From Chromatiales bacterium (ex Bugula neritina AB1) (GTDB lineage Bacteria; Pseudomonadota; Gammaproteobacteria; Granulosicoccales; Granulosicoccaceae), in assembly GCA_001730015.1 (NCBI GenBank), contig MDLA01000125.1, forward strand, positions 1 to 64,000: a stretch of 64,000 nucleotides of DNA. Reading direction: 5' to 3'. Each line of letters starts with the position of its first letter. The stretch's first letter is position 1. Below, piece after piece: positions 6,761 to 15,602 of this stretch. Made by a program: the position numbers and the translations under genes. The notes beneath the pieces were generated by a model. It was not told the DNA's origin and searched no databases. It saw only the letters and a list, made by a program, of their open reading frames with translations.

Positions 6761-8299
6761 CTACAGCTTCTTTGCAATTATCTGTATGTACCGTGCCGTT
6801 TCTTTATAAGGCGACTGAGCACCAAGGTGTTTCTCTAGAATATGCAGCTTTTTGATAGTTGCGGTATCATTTAAATGTGCGGAAAAACTGTGATGGTTGT
6901 CTAGACAAAATACGCCATAGTCTGCAATGGTGCTAAAGCCGTGTTTATCAAGCCAGTCGGTCAGGAACCGAACGGTGAAAAATATAATATCAGAATCAAA
7001 AACACCGGACTTGCCGATGGGTTCTTGTAGTAGTTGCGGTAATTCATCCAGCTCGTAGTCCTCTAAAGCGGCGTCATAGGGCACGGCGTGCTTGTTTCTT
7101 GTGATTAGTGAAAATACACCGCCAGATGCTAATGGTTCCAGCATTGATAATAGTAGATCTTCCCAGTCATCAGAGTATTGAATAACGTTGTGGCATAGCA
7201 GTAGATCGAAGCTATCTGCAGCAAAACGTTTTCTAATTTCTCTTATATCGAATGAATGAGTGGTTACCGTATTGCCGATGCCTAGCTGATCGGCTGTAGT
7301 CTGCAGGTCGTGTAGCATAGAAAGAGAGGTATCGACCAGATCAACCGGGTGGTTCATTTTGGCTAGTCTCAGGCTGTCAGCCCCGTTGCCGCCTCCGGCA
7401 TCAAGAGTGCGTAATATTTTATTTTCCGGCAGGTGATTAAACAGATTCTGCGCGGAGAGCTCATAGCGAATCAGGCCTTTCAGCGTTTGTTGCTCTTGCT
7501 TCCATTGCGGTAACCCGGTTTCAAAAGCGATTTTCCGGCTTGTCGCCCGCAGTGCACGCTTGAGATCTATTTTACCAGTGTGCAGTGCTTTGCCGATTAG
7601 AACACCGCCAATGCCCTCGTGGTTGTAGCACTCTACAACATCGTCCATATCGCGTACTTCGCCCCCGACGATTACGGTGAGTCCGGTCAGTTGCGCCAGT
7701 TCTTTCGATACGGCCAGATCGCCGCCAATCATGGAGCCGTCTGGTTGAATGCGACTGTGTACCGCGGTGGTAATGCCCAGGTGATACATCTGTACACCCA
7801 GGGTCACGGCTTGCTGGCCACCGGCCATACGCCATCCGTGGGTCATTACCTCGCCTTCGGGGTCGGTGTTAATAGAAAGCCCGAATCGCTCACTGCCGTA
7901 TTTCGCCACGGCCTGAGCCACCATCATCGGGTTCTCAACTGCCGCTGTGTTGATTAATACCCGACTGACGCCAATGCGTATGGCCCAGTCGATGTCCTCC
8001 ATTGTGCGAATTCCGCCTCCGTATTGCACGTAGATAGGGAGTTCGCATATGCGCTCAATTAATGGCCAGTTGTGGCTGGCGTCTTCGTCGTGTGCGGCAT
8101 CGACGTTTATAACGTGAATCCACCTGGCATTTTGCTCGATCCAGTGCTCGGCACAGGCCACCGGTTCGAGTAAGTCAGGAATGGTGGATTCATCTTCCGC
8201 GTCCTGGGTGAAGTCGAATGATTTTCCAGCCTTCAGATGCATGGCCGGGAAAATCTGAAAATCGCTGGTATGCAAAGGATTCGGTTGGATAGCTATCAC
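6761..8299 (-). CDS. HisA-like barrel fused to class I methyltransferase
   Basis: A 512-residue two-domain protein. Residues 14-255 resemble HisA, the beta/alpha-barrel isomerase of histidine synthesis. Phosphate-site motifs are kept (GGGIR at 94-98, VGG at 211-213, LIGKA at 234-238). The catalytic acids are changed: the Asp of PAIDL is His21 (PAMHL), the second catalytic Asp of SLD is Asn144 (SIN), and the Thr is Ser182. Canonical HisA activity is therefore unlikely. Residues about 270-512 form a SAM-dependent methyltransferase with motif I LDAGGGNG (299-306), similar in style to the tRNA methyltransferase CmoM. The start is GTG at 8299, because the next ATG would remove the first barrel strand. 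It lies behind the MarR gene on the same strand. The true substrate is unknown. Confidence 0.8.
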   Translation of the reverse strand: MIAIQPNPLHTSDFQIFPAMHLKAGKSFDFTQDAEDESTIPDLLEPVACAEHWIEQNARWIHVINVDAAHDEDASHNWPLIERICELPIYVQYGGGIRTMEDIDWAIRIGVSRVLINTAAVENPMMVAQAVAKYGSERFGLSINTDPEGEVMTHGWRMAGGQQAVTLGVQMYHLGITTAVHSRIQPDGSMIGGDLAVSKELAQLTGLTVIVGGEVRDMDDVVECYNHEGIGGVLIGKALHTGKIDLKRALRATSRKIAFETGLPQWKQEQQTLKGLIRYELSAQNLFNHLPENKILRTLDAGGGNGADSLRLAKMNHPVDLVDTSLSMLHDLQTTADQLGIGNTVTTHSFDIREIRKRFAADSFDLLLCHNVIQYSDDWEDLLLSMLEPLASGGVFSLITRNKHAVPYDAALEDYELDELPQLLQEPIGKSGVFDSDIIFFTVRFLTDWLDKHGFSTIADYGVFCLDNHHSFSAHLNDTATIKKLHILEKHLGAQSPYKETARYIQIIAKKL

Positions 8300-8416
8300 T
8301 CTCTCAGGACGTGTACGCAGGGATTTTAACCCTGGTTACCCTGAGTGACGAGTTACGAGGAAATCAGGACTCTGGCATCGTGATACTGGAAATCTGCTGA
8401 TCCGGGGTGAGGAGTC

Positions 8417-8959
8417 TTAGTCATCCTGGCGCATCGGTGCGCGGCTGGCGTCGTTATTATCGTTAATTAACTTGCGCATCAGCCGCATCAGCTGTTCGTT
8501 TTCCTCCCGGCTGAGTGTTTTTGTCAAGCGACGCTGCGCATCGATCATGGCCGGTTGCACAGAGGCAACAAACTGACGGCCGGCTTCGGTAATTCGTGCG
8601 AGCTTGGCTCTTTTGTCGGTAACGCTGGCCGGGCGCTCAATAAGGCCGCGCGCCTCGAGCCGTCGTATTACATCTGCTGTAGTATTGCGATCCACCCCGA
8701 TCGAACTGGCAATAGTGACCTGATCAAGAGATTCCTGCGTGTTCAATACGGTCAGCACTCCGAACTGGACCGGCGTGACATTGAATTCATTGCATTCGTC
8801 GAGGAATATCGCTACATGGATCTGGTGCAGCCGCCGAATCAAAAAACCGGGTCGATTCCAGAGACTGGTAAAATCCCGTTGCTTATGGCCACTGCTGTTC
8901 ATTCTGTGCTGCTCACGTGCCTTGTCTTTTCCGGTCTTCGGTGGCTTCAATGGTGTCAT
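8417..8959 (-). CDS. MarR-family transcriptional regulator
   Basis: A 180-residue winged-helix regulator. The recognition helix and wing region reads SIGVDRNTTADVIRRLEARGLIERP, followed by DKRAKLARITEAG, the standard MarR core. MarR proteins usually sense aromatic or amphipathic ligands and repress divergent operons. The frame is open up to 9169, but that would overlap the hydantoinase gene; the ATG at 8959 before TPLKPPKTG gives normal length. It is divergent from the F420/hydantoinase operon with a 151-bp gap holding that operon's promoter, so it is the likely local repressor. Confidence 0.88.
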   Translation of the reverse strand: MTPLKPPKTGKDKAREQHRMNSSGHKQRDFTSLWNRPGFLIRRLHQIHVAIFLDECNEFNVTPVQFGVLTVLNTQESLDQVTIASSIGVDRNTTADVIRRLEARGLIERPASVTDKRAKLARITEAGRQFVASVQPAMIDAQRRLTKTLSREENEQLMRLMRKLINDNNDASRAPMRQDD

Positions 8960-9006
8960 TATACGGCGGTAGTAACAAATGTACGGCTGACCTTCCCCGG
9001 GCCGGA

Positions 9007-9034
9007 TTGACATCCCTATCATACGTAGTACACT
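9007..9034 (+). promoter_or_regulatory. Candidate sigma-70 promoter of the hydantoinase/F420 operon
   Basis: TTGACA (9007-9012) and TACACT (9029-9034) are separated by 16 bases, 77 bases before the hyuA ATG at 9111. A good ribosome binding site (GGAGG at about 9099) precedes the gene. The site sits in the MarR/hyuA intergenic space, where a MarR dimer would be expected to act. Confidence 0.5.
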
Positions 9035-9110
9035 CCGTAAAAAACCGGAGCATGAATTTTTGCTCGGGCATGAACTCACATAAGCACTATGTATCGATGG
9101 AGGATACCTC

Positions 9111-11177
9111 ATGCGTTGGGTCGTTGGTGTTGATGTGGGGGGTACCTTCACTGATTTTTTTGCTACCAACCAGGATACGGGGGCTTTTTACGTCGGCAAA
9201 ACCCCTTCTACGCCGGCTAATCCTGCAGAGGCTATTTTAAGTGGCCTGACCGCATTGTGTGAGCAACACGCTATTCCTCATCAGCAGATTGTACGCCTCT
9301 CTCATGGTACGACAGTAGGTACCAACGCGTTGATACAGCGCAAGGGAAGCCGTGTTGCATTGATCACCACACAGGGGTTCCGCGATCTGCTGGAGATTGG
9401 TCGGCAAACGCGACCGCACATGTATGATCTGCAGAAAGATCACCCCGCACCACTTATAGAGCGGGAAGATCGCATTGAACTTCACGAGCGCATCGATGCT
9501 GCCGGTGACGTTGTGCATGCACCACAAAAAACAGATATAGAAGCGGCGGTAGATCAGGCAATTGCGGCGAATGCTGCGGCTGTTGCTGTCGGGTTTCTGT
9601 TTTCATTTCGAAACCCTGCGCACGAACAGCAGGTCGCTGACGTAATTGCCAGGCGTGCGCCGGGGCTTGCAGTGTCTCTGTCTTCGCAGGTGCAGCCTGA
9701 GTTTCGCGAGTACGAGCGACTATCAACCACGGTACTCAATGCCTATTTGCAGCCAGTGATGGGGCATTATCTAAAAACGCTTGAGGAAGGGGTCTCTAGT
9801 CTGGCGCCTGCTGCAACTCTGGGTATCAATCAGTCCAGTGGTGGTTTGATGTCGCCCGCGCGAGCCAGAGAACTGCCGGTTCGAACAGCGCTTTCCGGAC
9901 CTGCTGCCGGTGCGGTAGGCGCAGCACACGTAGCCAGGCAAACAGGTCGGAAAAACGTGATCACACTCGACATGGGCGGCACCAGTGCCGATGTCGCACT
10001 CATTCGGAACTACAAAATCGACCTGGCGTTTGACCGTGATGTAGCCGGGTTTCCAATTCGCCTGCCGAGTGTCGATGTCGAGACTGTGGGGGCGGGGGGC
10101 GGATCAGTGGCCTGGTTTGACCGCGATGGTTTGCTTAAAGTCGGCCCGATCAGTGCCGGCGCAGATCCAGGCCCGGCATGCTATGGACGTGGTGGAGATC
10201 AACCCACCGTCACAGACGCCAATCTATTACTTGGCAGGCTCTCTCCACGAGGACTACTCGACGGTGATATGGGGCTCGACCCCGATTTATCGCAACAGGC
10301 CTTAGCGCCGCTTGCAGAGACTCTGGGATTCACTGTGGAGCGCACGGCGCACGGGGTTCTCGGCATTGTGGTAGCGAATATGGTGCGCACCATCCGCACA
10401 ATATCGGTCGAGCGGGGCCATGATCCCCGAGATTTTGTACTCATGCCATTTGGTGGAGCTGGGCCGTTGCACGCTCGCGATGTAGCCGTCAGCCTTGGTA
10501 TCACAGAGATGATTGTCCCGGCGGCTCCGGGAATCGTTTGCGCGCAGGGCTTGCTGGTTTCAGATCTGAAAGAAGATTTTGTTATCAGTCGGCGATTCAC
10601 GCTTGATGAGCAGGGTCTTTGTGTATTGTCAGAAGCGCTGGTTGATCTAAAGCGGCGTGCGCTTGCATGGTTTGAAACCGAAAATACACCGGATGAAGGT
10701 CGCCAGCTTAATCTGGTTGTCGATGCACGCTACGTCGGGCAGAATTTCGAATTGGCTGTACCGGTTATCTCTGGTAATACTCTGCAGCCAGCCGATCTGC
10801 CTGCTCTGCCAGAAGTACAAGGAGCGTTTAACAGCGCACATGAAATCGCTTATGGGTATGCGAGCGATAACGACCCGATAGAAGTGGTCAATGTACGCTT
10901 GTCGGCTTCAGCCAGACTGCATGAGGAAAGCGAAGCGGCCGCCCCGGCTGTTATCAGTGATGAACCTCCCTCAAGTGGTACCCGCGAGGTCTATTTTTCT
11001 GCGGAAAGCTCGATTGCCGCCCGAATTTATGCACGTACCGATCTGAAGCCCGGGCATACATTGACAGGCCCTGCAATTGTCGAACAGCTCGATACCACAA
11101 CGCCGATTTATCCTGGAGACGCGGCTGAAGTGACCCCGGACGGACATCTGGTTATTCAGATCGGCACCGGAAAATGA
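9111..11177 (+). CDS. hyuA: Hydantoinase A / oxoprolinase-family ATPase subunit
   Basis: A 688-residue HyuA-family protein. This family includes N-methylhydantoinase, 5-oxoprolinase and acetone carboxylase ATPase subunits, which phosphorylate a lactam, imide or ketone so the partner HyuB can open or carboxylate it. The actin-like nucleotide-binding motifs are visible: GVDVGGTFTDFF at the N terminus and LDMGGTSADVALI in the middle. It is followed by hyuB with a short ORF between. Within the operon it probably starts the breakdown of a cyclic or amide substrate whose products go to the CoA ligase (inference). Exact substrate cannot be read from sequence. Confidence 0.88.
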   Translation: MRWVVGVDVGGTFTDFFATNQDTGAFYVGKTPSTPANPAEAILSGLTALCEQHAIPHQQIVRLSHGTTVGTNALIQRKGSRVALITTQGFRDLLEIGRQTRPHMYDLQKDHPAPLIEREDRIELHERIDAAGDVVHAPQKTDIEAAVDQAIAANAAAVAVGFLFSFRNPAHEQQVADVIARRAPGLAVSLSSQVQPEFREYERLSTTVLNAYLQPVMGHYLKTLEEGVSSLAPAATLGINQSSGGLMSPARARELPVRTALSGPAAGAVGAAHVARQTGRKNVITLDMGGTSADVALIRNYKIDLAFDRDVAGFPIRLPSVDVETVGAGGGSVAWFDRDGLLKVGPISAGADPGPACYGRGGDQPTVTDANLLLGRLSPRGLLDGDMGLDPDLSQQALAPLAETLGFTVERTAHGVLGIVVANMVRTIRTISVERGHDPRDFVLMPFGGAGPLHARDVAVSLGITEMIVPAAPGIVCAQGLLVSDLKEDFVISRRFTLDEQGLCVLSEALVDLKRRALAWFETENTPDEGRQLNLVVDARYVGQNFELAVPVISGNTLQPADLPALPEVQGAFNSAHEIAYGYASDNDPIEVVNVRLSASARLHEESEAAAPAVISDEPPSSGTREVYFSAESSIAARIYARTDLKPGHTLTGPAIVEQLDTTTPIYPGDAAEVTPDGHLVIQIGTGK

Positions 11178-11242
11178 ATGAATTTCTGCGCAAACTATAT
11201 TGTGGCCGTCTATTCCGATCAATAGTAGTGAAAGAGTTATAG
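11174..11242 (+). CDS. Putative 22-residue peptide overlapping hyuA stop
   Basis: ATG overlaps the hyuA stop as ATGA, and the frame ends at TAG five bases before hyuB. The peptide begins MNEFLRKLYCGRLFRS. This is matched by MNDLLRMRYFGRLLRS at the start of another short ORF at 19422, which also overlaps a preceding stop. Over the first 14 shared codons (excluding two divergent ones) differences fall largely in third positions. No family is recognised. It may be a real micropeptide or a shared RNA element. Confidence 0.4.
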   Translation: MNEFLRKLYCGRLFRSIVVKEL

Positions 11243-11246
11243 ATTC

Positions 11247-12938
11247 ATGTCAAAAAATAATTCATCCGGGCTAGATCCGATTACGCTTGAAATAATCGCC
11301 AACGGTTTGCGTTCAATCGCTGATGAATGTTTTGTCGCACTCATGCGGTCGTCGTACTCGACCAATATAAAAGAGCGTAAAGATCATTCGATTGCACTGG
11401 TGGATCGCGAAGGCCGGCTGGTAGTACAAGCCGCACTGACTTTGCCTATACACATCGCCTCCATGGGCGGGTTGATGCAATGTGTTCTGCAGAAGTTTAA
11501 GGGTGATATAGAAGAAGGTGATATTTTTGTTGCCAATGACCCGCATACCGCCGGTGGAACGCATCTGCCGGATATCAATTATGCGATGCCTATATTTGTC
11601 GATGGAGAGATAGTCGCCTTTGTGTGCAATATCGCTCACCATGCTGATATCGGCGGTATGGTGCCGGGCTCAATGGCTGGCGGTATGTCGGAGATCTATC
11701 AGGAAGGTTTGCGAATTCCAGTGATAAAACTTTTCCGCAAAGGTGTGCTGCAAACCGACATCATGGATCTGATGCTCCTTAATGTTCGTGTGCCGGATGA
11801 ACGGCGCGGTGACCACAATGCACAAATCGCCTCGTGCAAGCTCGGTGCAAGGCGCTTTGGTGAAGTAGTTGAAACTCATGGTCTGGCGAATGTGCTGGGC
11901 GCTTTTGACGAGATAATATCGCGTACTGCCCAACGTATGAAGATGGCAATAGCCGAAATTCCTGATGGTACCTATCAATGGCAAGACTACATGGATGGCG
12001 ACGGCATCGGCAGTGTCGATATACCTATTTGCCTTGCGCTAACGGTAGAGGGCGAAAACATACACTGTGATTTTTCCGGTACCAGTGAGCAGGTTGCCGG
12101 TAATATAAATACCACCATGAACGCGGTGCAGGCCAGTGCCTGCTATGCATTGATCTCAGCGCTTGATTCCGAAATACCCAGTAATCAGGGCGTGCTCGAT
12201 GTTGTCGATATCACCGCCGCTCCCGGCACATTGATCAACTGCGTATTTCCGGCACCGGTTGCCGCCCGCGCCCATACCTGCCAGCGCGTGGTCGATACCG
12301 TGCTTGGCGCCTTATCTAAAGCGCTGCCGGAACAGGTGATTGCAGCGGCCAACGGAGCCAATACAACAGCGGTATTTTCGGGTGTCGATCCCCGCACCGG
12401 AAAGCCCTATCTCTATCTTGAGACACTGGGGGGCGGCATGGGTGCGCGAGCCACTAAAGACGGTAAAGATGGTGTTCAGGTTCATATAACCAATACCTCT
12501 AACCTGCCTGTAGAATCGATTGAACAGGAGTATCCGTTGCGGGTAGAGGAATACAGCCTGGTAGAAAACTCAGGAGGTGCGGGTACTTATCGGGGTGGTA
12601 TGGGTCTGAGGCGTATACTGAAGCCGGTCGATCACGATTGCGTTTTTAATGGCGCTGGTGAGCGTTTTCGCCATGAACCCTGGGGGTTGTTTGGTGGTCA
12701 ACCGGGCGCTACCGGGCAATTCCTGCTGAGGGATTTAACAGGTGAGCGGCGCCTGGATGACAAACCGGGTGAAGTCGCCATCACGCCGGAAGATCGCATT
12801 ATTGTGGAAACTCCCGGAGCAGGTGGTTATGGTCCGCCCGGGCAACGGGATCCGGATCTCGTCGAGCGTGATCAGCACAGTGGCAAGTTCACTGAAGAAT
12901 ATATCCGGAAACATTATAGCCAGATGCCGCGGTCATAA
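11247..12938 (+). CDS. hyuB: Hydantoinase B / oxoprolinase-family catalytic subunit
   Basis: A 563-residue HyuB-family protein, the partner of HyuA in N-methylhydantoinase-type enzymes. Typical blocks are DPITLEIIANGLRSIADE at the N terminus, ANDPHTAGGTHLPDI (about residues 94-108) and IAHHADIGGMVPGS with the conserved His pair. Near the C terminus GGAGTYRGGMGLRR is another family signature. Length is normal. It follows hyuA with 69 bases between and precedes the first LLM oxidoreductase by only five, so it is in the same transcript. It is cytosolic and acts in a complex with HyuA. Confidence 0.9.
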   Translation: MSKNNSSGLDPITLEIIANGLRSIADECFVALMRSSYSTNIKERKDHSIALVDREGRLVVQAALTLPIHIASMGGLMQCVLQKFKGDIEEGDIFVANDPHTAGGTHLPDINYAMPIFVDGEIVAFVCNIAHHADIGGMVPGSMAGGMSEIYQEGLRIPVIKLFRKGVLQTDIMDLMLLNVRVPDERRGDHNAQIASCKLGARRFGEVVETHGLANVLGAFDEIISRTAQRMKMAIAEIPDGTYQWQDYMDGDGIGSVDIPICLALTVEGENIHCDFSGTSEQVAGNINTTMNAVQASACYALISALDSEIPSNQGVLDVVDITAAPGTLINCVFPAPVAARAHTCQRVVDTVLGALSKALPEQVIAAANGANTTAVFSGVDPRTGKPYLYLETLGGGMGARATKDGKDGVQVHITNTSNLPVESIEQEYPLRVEEYSLVENSGGAGTYRGGMGLRRILKPVDHDCVFNGAGERFRHEPWGLFGGQPGATGQFLLRDLTGERRLDDKPGEVAITPEDRIIVETPGAGGYGPPGQRDPDLVERDQHSGKFTEEYIRKHYSQMPRS

Positions 12939-12943
12939 AGCAG

Positions 12944-13972
12944 ATGAAAGTATACTCAATGGTACGACCCAAACGTCTGGAGGAATTTCCGGACGCTATA
13001 GCGCGAGCTGAAGCGCTGGGCTATGACGGCAGCACCTTGCTTGAACTTACTGTGCCGCCAACACTCTCTGCGGTCGCCGGTGCAATGACGACCAGCAAGA
13101 TCAATCTGTTAACGGGCGTGTTTGTTGCGTTTCCGCGAAGCCCGATGGCTACCGCTTATGACGCATGGTCTATTCAGTCTTTATCTAAAGGCCGTTTTCA
13201 GCTGGGCATTGGCAGCCAGATCAAAGCTCACCTCACGCGCCGCTTCAGTATGGATTTTCAGCCGCCGGTGCGACGCATGAAGGACTATATAAAGTCGCTG
13301 CATGCTATATGGGATTGCTGGCAGGACGGAACGCGACTCGACTATGAAGGTGAGTACTATAAATTTAATTTGATGATCCCGTACTACAACCCGGGTCCGC
13401 TCGAATTTAAACGCCCGCCAATTTATGTGGCAGCGATAAATAAATATATGTGCAGACTGACTGGTGAGCTTGCCGATGGACACCTGCCCGGCGACCCCAT
13501 AACCGATAAATGGTTCTCTGAAGTAATGGTGCCGAATCTGGAAATCGGGGCCAGACGAGCTGGCCGTACGCTGGCAGATATAGAGCTTGGCAGCTACGGG
13601 TTTATCGGTTGTGCAAACACAGACGAAGGCCTTGAAAAAGTGCGGGCCGGGTTAAAGGAAAGAGTGGCATTTTATGCGTCTACACCCGAGTACGAAAAAA
13701 TGCTGGAATTGCACGGCTGGGACGTCAATCTTTCAGATTTTATTAATATGGCAAAAGAGAACCGCTGGAGTGAAATGGGTAGTCTGGTCACCGATGCCAT
13801 GCTTGAATCCTATGCAGTCATTGCCTCCCCGCGGGATTTGCCAGCTGCATTGAAAAAACGTTTTGGCGGCCAGGTTGACCGTATTCAAATTGATGAAACC
13901 TGGTTCGATGGCCTGAGCGATGACGACACGCGTGAGCTTGTCGCAGCAATCAAGTCAATCCAGCCGGAATAA
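12944..13972 (+). CDS. LLM-class F420-dependent oxidoreductase (MSMEG_2256-like)
   Basis: A 342-residue luciferase-like barrel. The layout (MKVYSMVRPKRLEEFPDAIARAE, ATAYDAWSIQSLSKGRFQLGIGSQ, RRMKDYIKSLHAIWDCWQDG) resembles the F420-dependent group once named after a mycobacterial protein. Such enzymes pass hydride from reduced F420 or reduced flavin to a substrate. Its position in an operon with all F420 synthesis genes supports F420 over FMN. A second LLM enzyme, of different type, is encoded at 15603. The five-base gap from hyuB implies co-transcription. Confidence 0.82.
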   Translation: MKVYSMVRPKRLEEFPDAIARAEALGYDGSTLLELTVPPTLSAVAGAMTTSKINLLTGVFVAFPRSPMATAYDAWSIQSLSKGRFQLGIGSQIKAHLTRRFSMDFQPPVRRMKDYIKSLHAIWDCWQDGTRLDYEGEYYKFNLMIPYYNPGPLEFKRPPIYVAAINKYMCRLTGELADGHLPGDPITDKWFSEVMVPNLEIGARRAGRTLADIELGSYGFIGCANTDEGLEKVRAGLKERVAFYASTPEYEKMLELHGWDVNLSDFINMAKENRWSEMGSLVTDAMLESYAVIASPRDLPAALKKRFGGQVDRIQIDETWFDGLSDDDTRELVAAIKSIQPE

Positions 13973-14032
13973 ATCACCAGGCGGCAAGAGATTAATAAGA
14001 AAATATCTGTATTCGGCAGTGAGTAGCTATCT

Positions 14033-15550
14033 ATGACAACACAGGCCAGAACAAATGCCCGGGCGCATGCGCAGCTTGTGCATCCGGACAGCGGCCGCGA
14101 TCTGGCCCGCGAAGAATGGGCGCGCCTGTGTAATCGAAACCCGACCGAACTTGCAGTCGTAGAGCCCGAGCGTAAAATAACCGTTGGCGATTTAATACAA
14201 AGTGCAAGAGCACGTGCCGGGCAACTGATTGCGCAGGGATGTACGCCGGGCAGTCGGGTTATAGTGGCGCGACCCAACGTGATTGAGTTTGTTGTCGACT
14301 ATCTGGCGATTCGCCTCTGTGGAGCCATATTAATAAATCTTCCCTGGTCCGCCGGTACCAGCATTACTGAGCTGGCCGATGAGCTCGACGCCAGTTGCGT
14401 TATTCTTACCGAGGATCTGGTCGGTGATAATCCCTTGTTTGACAACCTCGGTGAACGTCGATTCAGAGAAAATGAAAGTGCTGCGGTCGGTCCGTCAGAG
14501 CCCATTGGTCGAGCGGTTGATGAAGTGTGCTGGCTCGCGTGTACGTCCGGTACTACAGGCACACCAAAAGCCGCGATGCATACTGCCGCTACACTGGAGC
14601 GGCAGACAGAAGTATTTGCACAGCATTTTCAATTAACTGATCGTGACCCGATTCTGGTTACCTCACCTGTCGGCCATGCGGTGGCGCTTTTGTTCGGTGT
14701 GCGAATGTCGCTGATGCTCAACTCTCTAATGGTTTTGATTCCGCGCTGGTCTGTTGAGACGGCAGCCGATCTGGTGTCTCGATACGGCTGCGTTTATACC
14801 GTCGCCCCAACGCCTTTTCTGGTTGATGTAGTTGAGCATGCAGAAACACATGGGGCAGACGCCTGGGCTACTTTGCGTTATTTTCCGTCAGCGGGTGCAC
14901 CGGTGCCGCGTTCATTGGTCGAGCGTGGCCTGAAGGCGCTGCCACATACTCAGGTCTGGTCCTACTTCGGCACATCGGAAGCCGGTGCGGTTACCGCAGT
15001 TCCACTCGACGATACCCTGGAAAATCGTCTGGAAACCGATGGTATTGCAATGCCGGGTATGGAAACGCGTGTGGTTGATGGCGAGCTTGAACTGCGTGGC
15101 ATTCAAATGATGAAAGGCTACTGGAGTGGTGACCCGAACGGGCGCTTGCGTGCCGATGGCTGGTATCAGACCGGCGATGCTGCAGAGCAGAGACCCGATG
15201 GCTATATAAAAATGATTGGCCGCGCGCGCGATATCATTTTACGCGGTGGAGAGAATATCTCCCCGCTTGAAATAGAAAATGTGCTGCTCGGACATGAAGC
15301 CGTTGACGATGTTGCGATAATCGGTTACCCGGATGATCGGCTGGGCTCACGACTGGCAGCGGTTGTTGTCAGCACCGGCGGCGTGGACCTGGAGGGGCTG
15401 AGAGAGCGGTGTGAATCGACCGGTCTGGCGAAAGCAAAATGGCCTGAATATATGCTGTCGATCGATAAAATTCCCTTATCCGCAATTGGTAAAGTCCGGC
15501 GTGATGAACTGGAAGCGCTGGTGCAGCAGCGAGTAGCAAATAATGCCTGA
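14033..15550 (+). CDS. AMP-dependent acyl-CoA synthetase/ligase
   Basis: A 505-residue member of the ANL adenylating superfamily that would activate a carboxylic acid to its CoA thioester. The phosphate-loop motif TSGTTGTPKA is near residue 172, the hinge region is GWYQTGDAAEQRPDGYIKMIGRARD, and GGENISPLEIE follows. The late lysine is in PLSAIGKVRRDEL near the C terminus. Sequence does not fix the acid used; benzoate-like or medium-chain acids are possible. It lies between two LLM oxidoreductases, suggesting that the pathway runs through acyl-CoA esters that the thioesterase at 16535 can release. Confidence 0.85.
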   Translation: MTTQARTNARAHAQLVHPDSGRDLAREEWARLCNRNPTELAVVEPERKITVGDLIQSARARAGQLIAQGCTPGSRVIVARPNVIEFVVDYLAIRLCGAILINLPWSAGTSITELADELDASCVILTEDLVGDNPLFDNLGERRFRENESAAVGPSEPIGRAVDEVCWLACTSGTTGTPKAAMHTAATLERQTEVFAQHFQLTDRDPILVTSPVGHAVALLFGVRMSLMLNSLMVLIPRWSVETAADLVSRYGCVYTVAPTPFLVDVVEHAETHGADAWATLRYFPSAGAPVPRSLVERGLKALPHTQVWSYFGTSEAGAVTAVPLDDTLENRLETDGIAMPGMETRVVDGELELRGIQMMKGYWSGDPNGRLRADGWYQTGDAAEQRPDGYIKMIGRARDIILRGGENISPLEIENVLLGHEAVDDVAIIGYPDDRLGSRLAAVVVSTGGVDLEGLRERCESTGLAKAKWPEYMLSIDKIPLSAIGKVRRDELEALVQQRVANNA

Positions 15551-15602
15551 GCGCCTGGTGCAATCACCCGATAAATCTGGCAATAATAATGGTTAACAGC
15601 AC

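Noticed and set aside
6761..8299. Calling this gene hisA or cmoM
   Set aside because: The barrel lacks the two catalytic Asp of HisA, and the methyltransferase half alone does not justify a tRNA-modification name in a fused protein.
9454..9739. Two overlapping minus-strand frames inside hyuA
   Set aside because: They are shadows of the clear hyuA frame with low-complexity, unrelated translations.
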